DNA of 64,000 nucleotides from Pseudomonas fluorescens (GCF_001902145.1 NZ_MRST01000023.1:248001-312000); one strand, 5' to 3'. Positions 1-8,181 are shown, counted from the first letter of the stretch. The notes: generated by a model not told the origin, from the sequence alone. Translations and numbers: made by a program.

Positions 1-129
1 GCCGGCAAAGCGCGGGAAGCGGAAGTGGGTCAGGATGTCCAGAAAGGCCTTGTCACTGAACAGACGTGCCAGCACTGCCGGGACTTCGCTGTCGTTGTAA
101 GGTCGGATGGTATCGAATTCGCCCATCAT
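1..129 (-). CDS. PlsC-like 1-acylglycerol-3-phosphate acyltransferase, N-terminal fragment
   Basis: Reading leftward from an ATG-ATG pair (129 or 126), the frame stays open to the window edge and gives about 43 residues beginning MMGEFDTIRPYNDSEVPAVL and ending FRFPRFAG. I recognise this from memory as the N-terminus of a pseudomonad family annotated as 1-acyl-sn-glycerol-3-phosphate acyltransferase (PlsC type), which acylates lysophosphatidate during phospholipid synthesis at the inner membrane. The catalytic HX4D motif would lie outside the window, so the assignment rests on N-terminal similarity only. A purine-rich AAGAGAG stretch just upstream is a plausible ribosome site. Confidence 0.6.
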   Translation of the reverse strand, partial: MMGEFDTIRPYNDSEVPAVLARLFSDKAFLDILTHFRFPRFAG

Positions 130-258
130 GCTCTCTTGTTAGAAACGGCTAGGGTAAGTAAAGGAAATAGCAGGGGCGGCGTGAGTAAACTGGCTCTGCC
201 GGAAATAGCCCTGTAAATAGACCGGCGATTATACGCACAAGTCACCTAGGAGACTGCG

Positions 259-441
259 ATGCTCGAAACTGCGCTGTACGATTGTCCTTATTGTGGCGAA
301 GAGGTCGAGACGACGGTGGATTTGTCTGGCGGGGACCAGACCTATATAGAAGACTGCCAAGTGTGTTGCCGGCCGATCACGTTCGACCTGCAAGTTCATG
401 GTGACGAGTGGATGCTTGAAACCCGCAGCGAAAATGAATGA
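259..441 (+). CDS. CPXCG-motif cysteine-rich protein
   Basis: This 60-residue protein carries a CPYCG motif at residues 9-13 and a second CxxC pair (CQVC) near residue 33, the arrangement of a single small zinc ribbon. It matches the family named CPXCG motif-containing cysteine-rich protein, whose function is unknown. Metal binding is inferred from the four cysteines. AGGAGA lies 5-6 bases before the ATG, fixing the start. The DUF2007 gene follows after 12 bases in the same direction, so the two are probably co-transcribed. Confidence 0.88.
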   Translation: MLETALYDCPYCGEEVETTVDLSGGDQTYIEDCQVCCRPITFDLQVHGDEWMLETRSENE

Positions 442-453
442 CAGGTACGCCCC

Positions 454-714
454 ATGCAGCGAATCTACGAACCGGAAAACCTGATGGAGGGCGAGTTGCT
501 GCAGCAGATGCTTGCCAGTGAAGGCATCGACGCGCACCTGGTGGGGCGCCATTTGCTCGGCGGCACGGGCGAGTTGCCGATGTTCGGCTTGCTGGGGCTG
601 GAGGTCGATAACGACCAGGCCGCCTGCGCCCGCGAGCTGATCACCGCCTATATCGGCGCCCAACCTTTGCCCGGCGACGAACCCGACAGCTTCCCCGACG
701 TATTGGTCTGTTAG
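454..714 (+). CDS. DUF2007 domain protein (putative signal-transducing protein)
   Basis: An 86-residue soluble protein. The DUF2007 fold covers roughly residues 1-70, beginning with the typical RIYEPENLMEGELLQQMLAS, followed by a segment on inheritance of small effectors (EGIDAHLVG). Members are ACT-like or PII-like in general shape and are often annotated as putative signal-transducing proteins; no ligand is known. It follows the CPXCG gene by 12 bases and precedes the YedK-like gene by 37 bases, suggesting one short operon. The acidic C-terminal tail ends in Cys. Confidence 0.8.
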   Translation: MQRIYEPENLMEGELLQQMLASEGIDAHLVGRHLLGGTGELPMFGLLGLEVDNDQAACARELITAYIGAQPLPGDEPDSFPDVLVC

Positions 715-751
715 GCTGTCGGTCGGTTTACCCCAAGAGTCGTGTTGCCCC

Positions 752-1372
752 ATGTGTGGACGTTATGCCCTGTTTCGCTGGAACCCTGCCTTTGCTGCCT
801 TGCCCGGCTTCCCCGCCGACCAGCAGGCCCAGTGGAACATCTCCCCCAATGATTCGGTGCTGATCCAGCGCCTGAGCGAGGGCCGACTCACCCTGGCGCG
901 TGCCCGCTGGGGCCTTACACCGCCCTGGCTGACAGACCTGTCGCGCACCCCGGCCCACGCCCGCGCCGAAACCCTGGCCGAACAACCGATGTTTCGTGAA
1001 GCCTTCCGCTTGCGCCGTTGCCTGCTGCCTGCCAATGGCTTTTATGAATGGCGCGGCACCCAGCGCAAGCGCCCGTACTGGCTCACGCCGGGGGAGGGCT
1101 CCACACTGTTCTTTGCCGCGGTGTGGGAAGCGTATCCGGTGCAGGAGCAGGTGTGGCTGAGCACGGCGGTGGTTACCCAAGCGGCGCAAAGTCAGCGACG
1201 GCCATTGATCCTGGACGCGCCAGGGCAGGCCGCCTGGCTCGATCCCGAGACACCGCTGCAGGTGCTGCAGGGCCTGCTGGCGGCTGAGCCTGCCGTGCTG
1301 CGCGAGCGGGTGCTGGCCAATATGGTCAACGATCCGAAGCTCAATGGGCCGGAGTGCCTGACCCCGGCATGA
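752..1372 (+). CDS. SOS response-associated peptidase family (YedK/HMCES-like), altered active site
   Basis: This 206-residue protein begins MCGRYALF, giving the invariant Cys2 that is exposed after methionine removal. Family members crosslink to abasic sites in single-stranded DNA through Cys2, helped by an Asn, a Glu and a His. Here Glu99 in the NGFYEW motif is present. The usual NARxET motif reads HARAET (His69 for Asn), and the usual HxRMP motif reads SQRRP (Ser147 where the catalytic His is expected). Length is near the family norm of about 220 residues. Family membership is firm, but activity like that of E. coli YedK is uncertain. Confidence 0.85.
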   Translation: MCGRYALFRWNPAFAALPGFPADQQAQWNISPNDSVLIQRLSEGRLTLARARWGLTPPWLTDLSRTPAHARAETLAEQPMFREAFRLRRCLLPANGFYEWRGTQRKRPYWLTPGEGSTLFFAAVWEAYPVQEQVWLSTAVVTQAAQSQRRPLILDAPGQAAWLDPETPLQVLQGLLAAEPAVLRERVLANMVNDPKLNGPECLTPA

Positions 1373-1492
1373 GTTTTGCCAGTCGGGTCGCGTTCGGATG
1401 TATCTGAAATTCAGCGGTTAAACGTCTGGGGTATCTGGCGCAGATACAAATGACCGCCTACGATACGCGCCATGTTTTCAGGGAGCGTGTTC

Positions 1493-2311
1493 ATGAAGAA
1501 GTCATTGGTGGTAAGTGGTTTGGTTGCAGCGATGCTGCTGGCGGGTTGTCAGTCGGTCAATACCACCAGCGGCGGCGCCGTTGGGGTAGAGCGCAAGCAG
1601 TACATGTTCAGCATGCTGTCGAGCCAGGAAGTCGACCAGATGTATGCCCAGTCTTATCAGCAGACCCTGGGTGAAGCCAGCAGCAAAGGGGTGCTGGACA
1701 AGACCAGCGCCAATGCCAAGCGCGTGCAGGCCATTGCCAAGCGCCTGATCGCCCAGGCTCCGACCTTCCGCGCGGATGCCGCCCAGTGGAACTGGGACGT
1801 AAACCTGATCAAAAGCGATGAGATGAACGCCAACTGCGGGCCTGGCGGCAAGATCCTGGTGTACAGCGGCTTGATCGACAACCTCAAGCTCACCGATGAC
1901 GAGCTGGCTGCCGTGATGGGCCATGAAATCGCCCACGCCCTGCGTGAGCACGGCCGCGAAGCCATGTCCAAGGCTTACGGTATCCAGATGGCCAAGCAGG
2001 GCGCCGGGGCAATATTCGGTCTCGGCCAGGACAGCCTGGCACTGGCCGATACCGTGGCCAACTACGGCATGACCTTGCCCAACAGCCGCAGCAATGAAAA
2101 CGAAGCCGACCTGATCGGCCTGGAACTGGCCGCCCGCGCTGGCTATAACCCGAACGCGGCGATCACGTTGTGGAACAAGATGGCCAAGGCTTCGGAAGGT
2201 GCACCACCGGAATTCATGAGCACGCACCCGGCTTCCGACAGCCGCATCGCGTCCTTGCAGGCGGCGATTCCGAAGGTGATGCCGCTCTACCAGCAGGCCA
2301 AGAAGTCCTGA
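1493..2311 (+). CDS. M48-family metallopeptidase lipoprotein (LoiP/YcaL-like)
   Basis: A 272-residue predicted lipoprotein zinc protease. The N-terminus is a lipoprotein signal ending LLAGC, with the lipidated Cys at residue 19, so it is likely anchored in the periplasm. The HEIAH zinc-binding motif lies at about residues 144-148, and the downstream NENEADLIGLELAARAGY segment supplies the third zinc ligand (E in ExxxD). Such proteases degrade misfolded outer membrane proteins. An upstream in-frame ATG at 1472 exists, but 1493 has GGGAG seven bases before it and begins a proper signal peptide, so I chose it. Confidence 0.88.
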   Translation: MKKSLVVSGLVAAMLLAGCQSVNTTSGGAVGVERKQYMFSMLSSQEVDQMYAQSYQQTLGEASSKGVLDKTSANAKRVQAIAKRLIAQAPTFRADAAQWNWDVNLIKSDEMNANCGPGGKILVYSGLIDNLKLTDDELAAVMGHEIAHALREHGREAMSKAYGIQMAKQGAGAIFGLGQDSLALADTVANYGMTLPNSRSNENEADLIGLELAARAGYNPNAAITLWNKMAKASEGAPPEFMSTHPASDSRIASLQAAIPKVMPLYQQAKKS

Positions 2312-2320
2312 TTGACGCCG

Positions 2321-2420
2321 TGTAGGAGCGAGCTTGCTCGCGAAAAACTCACCGGCGCCGCGTTTATTCAGGCAGCACGCGTTATCGTTGACGTTTTTCG
2401 CGAGCAAGCTCGCTCCTACA
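2321..2420. repeat. REPIN, type 1, copy A
   Basis: Two perfectly inverted 28-base arms (2321-2348 and 2393-2420; core gagcgagcttgctcgcgaa) flank a 44-base spacer. It lies between the convergent M48 and TMEM165 genes, a typical REP doublet position. The spacer is nearly identical to that of the copy at 44587-44686. Confidence 0.93.
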
Positions 2421-2433
2421 GGCAGTGTTGGGC

Positions 2434-3018
2434 TTAGATCCAGCCGCTGCTTTGCATGGCCTTGTACACCGCAATAATCGCCAGCACGAAGAACGCCGTA
2501 GCCGCCAAGCGACGAATCAAGGTCAGCGGCAGTTTCTCCGCGGCGAAATTCCCCGCCAGCACCACCGGTACGTTGGCAATCAACATGCCCAGGGTGGTAC
2601 CGATAATCACCAGCCACAGTTCCGGGTATTGCGCCGCCAGCATCACCGTGGCGATCTGGGTCTTGTCACCGATTTCGGCGAGGAAGAACGCAATCAAGGT
2701 GGTCAGGAAGGGCCCGAACTTGCGGGTGGTACTGGCTTCGTCATCATCGAGTTTGTCCGGCACCAGGGTCCACAGCGCCGTGGCGCAGAAGCTCGCAGCG
2801 AGGATCCAGTGCAGCACCGCATCCGAGAAGAAACTCCCGAACCAGGCCCCCACGGCACCGGCCGCCGCATGGTTGGCCAGGGTCGCGGCGACGATGCCGG
2901 CGATGATCGGCCAGGGCTTGCGAAAGCGAGCAGCAAGGATGAGTGCGAGCAGTTGCGTCTTGTCGCCGATTTCGGCCAAGGCAACGATTGCGGTAGGAAC
3001 GAGCAGTGAATCCAGCAT
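2434..3018 (-). CDS. TMEM165/GDT1 family manganese exporter
   Basis: A 194-residue membrane protein with two copies of the family signature E-x-G-D-K-T, at about residues 16-21 (EIGDKTQ) and 116-121 (EIGDKTQIATVMLAAQ), separated by hydrophilic linker residues near DKLDDDEAST. Each half holds three predicted membrane helices, as in the UPF0016/GDT1 cation exporters. Bacterial members export Mn2+ and protect against its toxicity. The gene lies directly downstream of a yybP-ykoY riboswitch, which senses Mn2+, so both protein family and leader point to manganese homeostasis. The ribosome site is weak (GGAAA about 12 bases upstream), consistent with structured control of translation. Confidence 0.92.
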   Translation of the reverse strand: MLDSLLVPTAIVALAEIGDKTQLLALILAARFRKPWPIIAGIVAATLANHAAAGAVGAWFGSFFSDAVLHWILAASFCATALWTLVPDKLDDDEASTTRKFGPFLTTLIAFFLAEIGDKTQIATVMLAAQYPELWLVIIGTTLGMLIANVPVVLAGNFAAEKLPLTLIRRLAATAFFVLAIIAVYKAMQSSGWI

Positions 3019-3048
3019 CAGGTAGTTTCCAGGGGCGGGTCGACACGG

Positions 3049-3097
3049 CTATGACACGTACAGCCTTCCCGCCCCGGGTAAGGTGTGCGTGTCATAG
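3049..3097 (-). promoter_or_regulatory. Long hairpin between manganese riboswitch and start codon
   Basis: On the minus strand a perfect 10-base inverted repeat, ctatgacacg (3097-3088) and cgtgtcatag (3058-3049), encloses a second GC-rich stem (CCTT/AAGG around CCCGGGGCGGG). It lies about 30 bases before the ATG at 3018. Together with a 5-bp hairpin at 3114-3129 it probably forms the expression platform of the upstream aptamer, but there is no U-run, so control of translation or Rho access is more likely than intrinsic termination. Confidence 0.55.
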
Positions 3098-3129
3098 GTC
3101 TTGTCAAACCCCGGTCCGTCTGTGCGGAC

Positions 3130-3219
3130 TCCTGGGTCGCATACGCCATGGTCTGCTGACCAAGTATGTTGACGTATGCCGGACGAGCATGGCGCTCGTG
3201 GGAGACTACTCCCCTAGGA
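3130..3219 (-). promoter_or_regulatory. yybP-ykoY manganese riboswitch aptamer
   Basis: Read on the minus strand, the element shows the conserved GGGGAGTAG (3214-3206) after the P1 5' strand TCCTAGG, then a variable stem (ACGAGCG..CGCTCGT region at 3186-3202), the conserved block catacgtcaacatacttggt (3178-3159), the second conserved loop CAGACCATGG, and the P1 closing strand CCCAGGA (3136-3130). P1 pairs TCCTAGG with CCCAGGA with one mismatch. This matches the yybP-ykoY class, which binds Mn2+ and switches on manganese exporters. It precedes a TMEM165/GDT1 gene by about 110 bases. Confidence 0.9.
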
Positions 3220-3277
3220 CGCTGCGGATTCTGCCTAGGCAAAATCCATTCGGCAAGCGTTCTTTTTCAAACGTCCG

Positions 3278-4276
3278 TCAGGGGCGCTTGGCCCGGTAGA
3301 TGCGAAAACCATTGCCTTCGGCCTTGATTGCGCAGATGCCCAAATGCTCTTCGATCAGTGGCTGGTACTTCAGGAAGCTATTGGCAACCAGGCGAAGTTC
3401 GCCACCTTTTGCCAGATGTTTCGCTGCTTTTCGCAGCAGGTTTTCCGTGGCGAAATAATCGGTGTGCACGCCGACATGGAACGGTGGGTTGCTCAAAATC
3501 GCGTTCAACCCCATCGGCGCGGCATCGATTCCGTCACCGGTCAGCACCTCGGCTTCCAGGCCGTTCGCTGCCAGCGTCAGGCGACTGCTGGCGGCGGCGA
3601 AGGCATCCACGTCCAACATGGTCACCGTGTTGTGCGGGTAGCGGCGTTTGACCGCAGCCCCCAATACCCCGGCGCCGCAACCGAAATCGAGCAGGTTCCC
3701 GCTGGGCAGCTTGTCCAAGTGCTCCAGCAACAACTCGGTGCCGCGGTCCAGGCGACCATGGCTGAACACACCTGGCAAGCTCACCACTTTCAGCGGGCCT
3801 TCGGCCAGTGGTACTTCGAAGACTTGTGCCAGGCTCTCAAGCTCCACGGCTTGCGGCGCGTTGGCGACGGTGACCTGCCATAACTGGCAGTGCCGTGCGC
3901 TATCGAGCTTGCGCGGCTTGCCGAACGGAACCATCTGTTTGGCGGCGCTTTCGATCCCACCCTTTTTCTCGCCCACCAGAAACAGCTCGGCGCCCGGCAG
4001 GCGCGCGGCCACGGCGTTGAGCAGGTAGTCGGTGAGGTCTTTGGACTTGGGCAGGAAAATCACCGCCGCATCAAAGGCGCGCTCGGGCACCGTCACGCCA
4101 AACTGGCTGCGTTCGGCGAAGCGCGCATCGAGCGCCGCCTGGTCACCGGCATGCCAGCACCAGCCGTGGCCATTGGGCAGGCGCCCAAGCAAATCGTCGG
4201 CAGGCAAACCTACGAGCAGCAGGTTGCCTTGAAAAAGTTCGGCCTGGCGAAGCAGTACTTCACTGCGCGGATCCAT
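3278..4276 (-). CDS. rsmC: 16S rRNA (guanine1207-N2)-methyltransferase
   Basis: A 332-residue class I SAM-dependent methyltransferase. The C-terminal half holds the SAM-binding glycine motif [13 protein letters not shown] (about residues 198-210) and the catalytic NPPFH motif (about 265) typical of base N-methylating RNA enzymes. The N-terminal half is the degenerate duplicated domain characteristic of RsmC. In E. coli RsmC methylates G1207 of 16S rRNA in the assembled 30S subunit. RlmG is the closest alternative, but length and layout fit RsmC better. AAGGAG eight bases before the ATG supports the start. Confidence 0.85.
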   Translation of the reverse strand: MDPRSEVLLRQAELFQGNLLLVGLPADDLLGRLPNGHGWCWHAGDQAALDARFAERSQFGVTVPERAFDAAVIFLPKSKDLTDYLLNAVAARLPGAELFLVGEKKGGIESAAKQMVPFGKPRKLDSARHCQLWQVTVANAPQAVELESLAQVFEVPLAEGPLKVVSLPGVFSHGRLDRGTELLLEHLDKLPSGNLLDFGCGAGVLGAAVKRRYPHNTVTMLDVDAFAAASSRLTLAANGLEAEVLTGDGIDAAPMGLNAILSNPPFHVGVHTDYFATENLLRKAAKHLAKGGELRLVANSFLKYQPLIEEHLGICAIKAEGNGFRIYRAKRP

Positions 4277-4306
4277 AGTCTGCTCCTTGAAAAGGGGCGC
4301 AGTTTA

Positions 4307-5269
4307 TCAACTGACGACGCGCAGCGGGGCGCCGTTGAAAAAGCCCTGGGCGTTTTCCGTGAGCTGGCCGACGATGCGCTGCCGTGCTTCGCGACTGCCC
4401 CAGGCGTTGTGGGGTGTGACGATCAGCCTGGGGATATCGCCGGCCAGCAGCGGGTTACCAGTGACCGGTGGCTCGACGCTCAGCACATCAGTCGCCGCGC
4501 CGCCAAGATGACCACTGCGCAGCGCGTCGGCCAAGGCCTGTTCATTGATCAAACCACCGCGTGCGGTGTTGACGATAAACGCGCCGGGTTTGAGCAGCGC
4601 CAGTTCACGGGCGCCGATAAAGTCGCGGGTGTGTTCATTGAGTGGGCAATGCAGGGTCAGCGCATCGACCTGGGTCAGCAATTCGTCCAGCGGCACACGG
4701 TCGGCGCGGGCAGGGCGCCCAGGTATCGCGCCGAGCACCACGCGCATGCCGAACGCTTCGGCCAGGCGTGCCACGGCACTGCCCAGTTCACCATGGCCGA
4801 GCAGGCCGAGGGTTTTGCCTTCCAGTTCGATGATTGGATGGTCCAGCAGGCAAAACTGTTTGGCCTGCTGCCATTTGCCCGCGGCTACATCCTGTTGGTA
4901 GTCCTTCAAGCGCGTGGCGAGGTTGAGCAACAGCATGATCGTATGCTGGGCTACCGACGGCGTGCCATAGCCCTGGCAATTGCTCACGGCGATGCCGTGG
5001 GCGCGGGCGGCTTGCAGGTCGACGTTGTTGGTGCCGGTGGCCGACACCAGGATCAGCTTGAGCTCGGGGCAGGCCGCCAGGGTTTGGGCTGTGAGCGGGA
5101 TTTTATTGCTGATGGCGACTTGGGCGCCCTGCAAGCGCTCCCGCACATTTTCTGGCGTGGTCTGTTCAAACAACTGTAACTGGCTGAAGCAGTCACGCAA
5201 ACCGCTGAGGTCAAGGTCTCCCAGGTCCAGCGAAGGGTGATCAAGGAAGACGGCGCGGCGATTGTTCAT
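4307..5269 (-). CDS. D-2-hydroxyacid dehydrogenase (HprA-like)
   Basis: A 320-residue NAD(P)-dependent D-2-hydroxyacid dehydrogenase. The substrate-side motif SATGTNNVDLQAARAHGIAV and the PSVAQHTIMLLL segment come first, followed by the Rossmann dinucleotide motif GLLGHGELGSAVARLAEAFG (about residues 148-167), the NTARGGLINEQAL segment containing the catalytic Arg, and TPHNAWGSREAR with the catalytic His. Sequence style is nearest to hydroxypyruvate/glycerate dehydrogenases, but substrate cannot be read from sequence. An in-frame TTG lies at 5275; the ATG at 5269 is preferred. It is separated from rsmC by 30 bases and co-directional. Confidence 0.82.
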   Translation of the reverse strand: MNNRRAVFLDHPSLDLGDLDLSGLRDCFSQLQLFEQTTPENVRERLQGAQVAISNKIPLTAQTLAACPELKLILVSATGTNNVDLQAARAHGIAVSNCQGYGTPSVAQHTIMLLLNLATRLKDYQQDVAAGKWQQAKQFCLLDHPIIELEGKTLGLLGHGELGSAVARLAEAFGMRVVLGAIPGRPARADRVPLDELLTQVDALTLHCPLNEHTRDFIGARELALLKPGAFIVNTARGGLINEQALADALRSGHLGGAATDVLSVEPPVTGNPLLAGDIPRLIVTPHNAWGSREARQRIVGQLTENAQGFFNGAPLRVVS

Positions 5270-5356
5270 GATCAACTGTACCTTTTGCGACGAGGTTCGA
5301 AGGCGTAATCTGCCGAGCCTATCAGATGAAATAATCAGTTACTTAATGGAGTGAGC

Positions 5357-5989
5357 ATGTACGTCGCCGAGTTTTTGACCGTAGCCTTGATTCACTTGTT
5401 GGCGGTGGCCAGCCCCGGCCCGGATTTTGCCGTGGTGGTGCGTGAGAGTGTGACCCATGGCCGCCGCGCCGGCACATGGACGGCACTGGGCGTCGGTTCG
5501 GCGATTTTCCTGCATGTGGGTTACTCGTTGCTGGGTATCGGCTTGATCGTGTCCCAGTCCATCGTGCTGTTCAATGCATTGAAGTGGGCCGCAGCGGCGT
5601 ACCTGCTGTACATCGGCTTCAAGGCCCTGCGCGCCCAGCCGGCCAAGCCTGCCGCCGAGGGCGAGTTGCACCGTGAAGCGGGCGAGCGCACTCCACGTGG
5701 CGCGTTTACCGCAGGCTTTGTGACCAATGGCTTGAACCCCAAGGCCACATTGTTTTTCCTGTCGCTGTTCACCGTAGTGATCAACCCGCACACGCCGCTG
5801 GCAGTGCAGGCCGGTTATGGGGTGTACCTGGCTGTGGCGACTGCGTTGTGGTTTTGCCTGGTGGCCATGTTGTTCAGCCAGCAGCGCGTGCGCGCCGGGT
5901 TTGCAAAGATGGGTCATTGGTTTGATCGGACCATGGGCGCGGTATTGATTGCCATCGGGGTGAAGCTGGCCTTTACCAGCATGAAATAA
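5357..5989 (+). CDS. LysE/RhtC-family amino-acid exporter
   Basis: A 210-residue inner membrane protein with about six hydrophobic segments. The N-terminal signature LLAVASPGPDFAVVVRESV and the conserved GFVTNGLNPKATLFFLSLF are hallmarks of the LysE superfamily that exports amino acids such as threonine or homoserine lactone. The Gly-Asn-Pro-Lys motif is intact. TGGAGTG lies just before the ATG at 5357, so I prefer this start to the GTG two codons upstream. The exact substrate is not deducible. It is divergent from the hydroxyacid dehydrogenase. Confidence 0.87.
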   Translation: MYVAEFLTVALIHLLAVASPGPDFAVVVRESVTHGRRAGTWTALGVGSAIFLHVGYSLLGIGLIVSQSIVLFNALKWAAAAYLLYIGFKALRAQPAKPAAEGELHREAGERTPRGAFTAGFVTNGLNPKATLFFLSLFTVVINPHTPLAVQAGYGVYLAVATALWFCLVAMLFSQQRVRAGFAKMGHWFDRTMGAVLIAIGVKLAFTSMK

Positions 5990-6166
5990 TCATTTTTCTC
6001 AAGTGAGCACAATCCAGATGTGGGTCTCATTAGGTTCTCGGTGATGGCGTAACGCTAGTATTTGCTGGTCCCTGCAAATCATTCCTTTGGCTGATTTGGC
6101 TGAAACATAAGCGCTCTACAGTGCAGGCCTTCAAGCCAAGACCGTGCAGTCATTAAAGGGATTCTT

Positions 6167-7849
6167 ATGTTGCAGACCCGTGTTATCCCGCCCGCCGAAG
6201 GTGCGTACCAATACCCACTGTTGATCAAGCGTCTGCTGATGTCAGGGACTCGCTACGAGAAAACCCGGGAAATTATCTATCGCGACAAGCTGCGCTACAG
6301 CTACCCGACGCTGATCGAGCGCGTCGCCCGCCTGGCCAATGTGCTGACCGAAGCCGGGGTCAAGGCCGGTGACACGGTGGCGGTGATGGACTGGGACAGC
6401 CACCGTTACCTGGAGTGTATGTTCGCCATCCCGATGATCGGCGCGGTGATTCACACCATCAACGTGCGCCTGTCGCCAGAACAGATTCTGTACACCATGA
6501 ACCACGCCGAAGACCGCTTTGTGCTGGTCAACAGTGAGTTCGTGGGGCTCTACCAGGCGATTGCCGGGCAGCTCACCACCGTCGACAAGACCTTGTTGAT
6601 TACCGATAGTGACACCCACACCGCCGAGCTACCCAACCTGGTGGGTGAGTACGAAACCCTGCTGGCCGCCGCCAGCCCCACCTATGACTTCGAGGATTTC
6701 GACGAAAACTCGGTCGCCACCACCTTCTACACCACCGGCACCACCGGCAACCCCAAGGGCGTGTACTTCACCCACCGGCAACTGGTGCTGCACACCATTG
6801 GCGTGGCGACCATCATGGGCAGCGTCGACAGCGTGCGGCTGCTGGGCACCAATGATGTATATATGCCGATCACACCGATGTTCCACGTACACGCCTGGGG
6901 CTTGCCGTACGTGGCGACCATGCTCGGGCTCAAACAGGTGTACCCCGGCCGCTACGACCCGGAATACCTGGTGGAACTGTGGCGCAAGGAGAAGGTGACG
7001 TTCTCCCACTGCGTGCCGACCATCCTGCAGATGGTGCTCAACGCCAAGGCTGCGCAGGACGTGGATTTCGGCGGTTGGAAAATCGTCATCGGCGGCAGCG
7101 CCCTCAACCGTTCGCTGTACGAAGCCGCCAAGGCCCGTGGCATTCAACTGACCGCCGCGTATGGCATGTCCGAGACCGGGCCGCTGGTATCCTGCGCTCA
7201 CCTCAATGATGAGTTGATGGCCGGCAGCGAAGATGAGCGCACCACCTACCGCATCAAGGCTGGTGTGCCGGGCCCGTTGGTCGAGGCGGCAATCATGGAC
7301 ACCGACGGTCGTTTCTTGCCCGCCGATGGCGAAACCCAGGGCGAACTGGTGCTGCGCGCGCCGTGGCTGACCGAGGGCTACTACAAAGAGCCGCACAAGG
7401 GCACCGAGCTATGGGCCGGTGGCTGGCTGCACACCGGTGATGTGGCTACGCTGGATGCCTTCGGCGTGATTGATATCCGTGACCGCATCAAGGATGTGAT
7501 CAAGACCGGCGGCGAATGGATCTCCTCCCTTGCCCTCGAAGACCTGGTCAGCCGTCACCCCGCCGTACGGGAAGTTGCGGTGGTAGGCATTGCCGATCCG
7601 CAATGGGGCGAGCGCCCCTTCGCGTTGTTGGTGGTGCGTGAAGGGCATGTGATCGATGCGCGAGAGCTCAAGGAACACCTCAAGCCTTTTGTCGAGTTGG
7701 GCCATTTGAGCAAGTGGGCGATCCCGAGCCAGATCGCCGTTGTTACTGAAATTCCCAAGACCAGTGTCGGCAAGCTCGACAAGAAACGTATCCGTGTCGA
7801 CATCATCGAATGGCAGGCCAACAACAGCACGTTCCTGTCCACGCTCTAA
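6167..7849 (+). CDS. Fatty-acid--CoA ligase (AMP-forming, AlkK-like group)
   Basis: A 560-residue ANL-superfamily adenylate-forming enzyme. The P-loop-like motif YTTGTTGNPKGVYFTH lies at about residues 189-204, the A5 motif AAYGMSETGP at about 326-335, the A7 motif GGWLHTGDVA at about 422-431, the hinge DRIKDVIKTGGEWIS, and the catalytic lysine in PKTSVGKLDKK near residue 537. It should activate a carboxylic acid, probably medium- or long-chain, to an acyl-CoA through an acyl-adenylate. AAGGGA precedes the ATG. It lies just upstream of the DUF1302/DUF1329 genes, but with a hairpin and a 332-base gap between, so a shared operon is unlikely. Confidence 0.85.
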   Translation: MLQTRVIPPAEGAYQYPLLIKRLLMSGTRYEKTREIIYRDKLRYSYPTLIERVARLANVLTEAGVKAGDTVAVMDWDSHRYLECMFAIPMIGAVIHTINVRLSPEQILYTMNHAEDRFVLVNSEFVGLYQAIAGQLTTVDKTLLITDSDTHTAELPNLVGEYETLLAAASPTYDFEDFDENSVATTFYTTGTTGNPKGVYFTHRQLVLHTIGVATIMGSVDSVRLLGTNDVYMPITPMFHVHAWGLPYVATMLGLKQVYPGRYDPEYLVELWRKEKVTFSHCVPTILQMVLNAKAAQDVDFGGWKIVIGGSALNRSLYEAAKARGIQLTAAYGMSETGPLVSCAHLNDELMAGSEDERTTYRIKAGVPGPLVEAAIMDTDGRFLPADGETQGELVLRAPWLTEGYYKEPHKGTELWAGGWLHTGDVATLDAFGVIDIRDRIKDVIKTGGEWISSLALEDLVSRHPAVREVAVVGIADPQWGERPFALLVVREGHVIDARELKEHLKPFVELGHLSKWAIPSQIAVVTEIPKTSVGKLDKKRIRVDIIEWQANNSTFLSTL

Positions 7850-8181
7850 ACCCTCTCGCCGCGCCCGTTCGGGCGCGGCAATGCTCTATATCAAGCCTTT
7901 ACTTGTGATTTGCCGAATTTCAGCCATCCTTCCCGCGTCGACCTTCGTCGGCGTGGCGAAAGGGTTGTGGCAGACAGGTTGGTGATGCAAATCACACTTT
8001 AGAGGGATCAAGCACTACCCCCCTCTGGCTATAGTCCCTTTCAGAGTTTTTCGCGGATGTTGCGCTTCGAGCCATGGAGGCTCGGTGGCGATTCGGCATT
8101 GGAATCGTTGTATCCCGGCCGTTACATCTGAAGAAAGGGCTCACTGCCATAACAATAAAATATGCACATGGAGTAGCGTCG
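7850..8181 (+). promoter_or_regulatory. Regulatory gap upstream of DUF1302 gene with CRP/Vfr-like palindrome
   Basis: This 332-base intergenic stretch holds the hairpin noted at 7858, a CRP/Vfr-like site GGTGATGCAAATCACA at 7981-7996 (arms GTGA/TCAC separated by six bases), and a TATAGT -10-like hexamer at 8030-8035. The spacing does not fit a textbook class I or II activator site exactly, so the regulatory reading is tentative. No other gene is visible. Confidence 0.35.
7858..7879 (+). terminator. Strong hairpin after acyl-CoA ligase, no U-run
   Basis: A perfect 9-bp stem (gccgcgccc / gggcgcggc) with a gttc loop begins eight bases after the stop codon. No T-run follows, so it is a possible weak terminator or transcript-stabilising hairpin rather than a classical intrinsic terminator. 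Confidence 0.4.

Noticed and set aside
6060..6090. Possible sigma54 promoter upstream of the acyl-CoA ligase
   Set aside because: A GG and a GC dinucleotide occur, but the spacing is five bases instead of the required ten.
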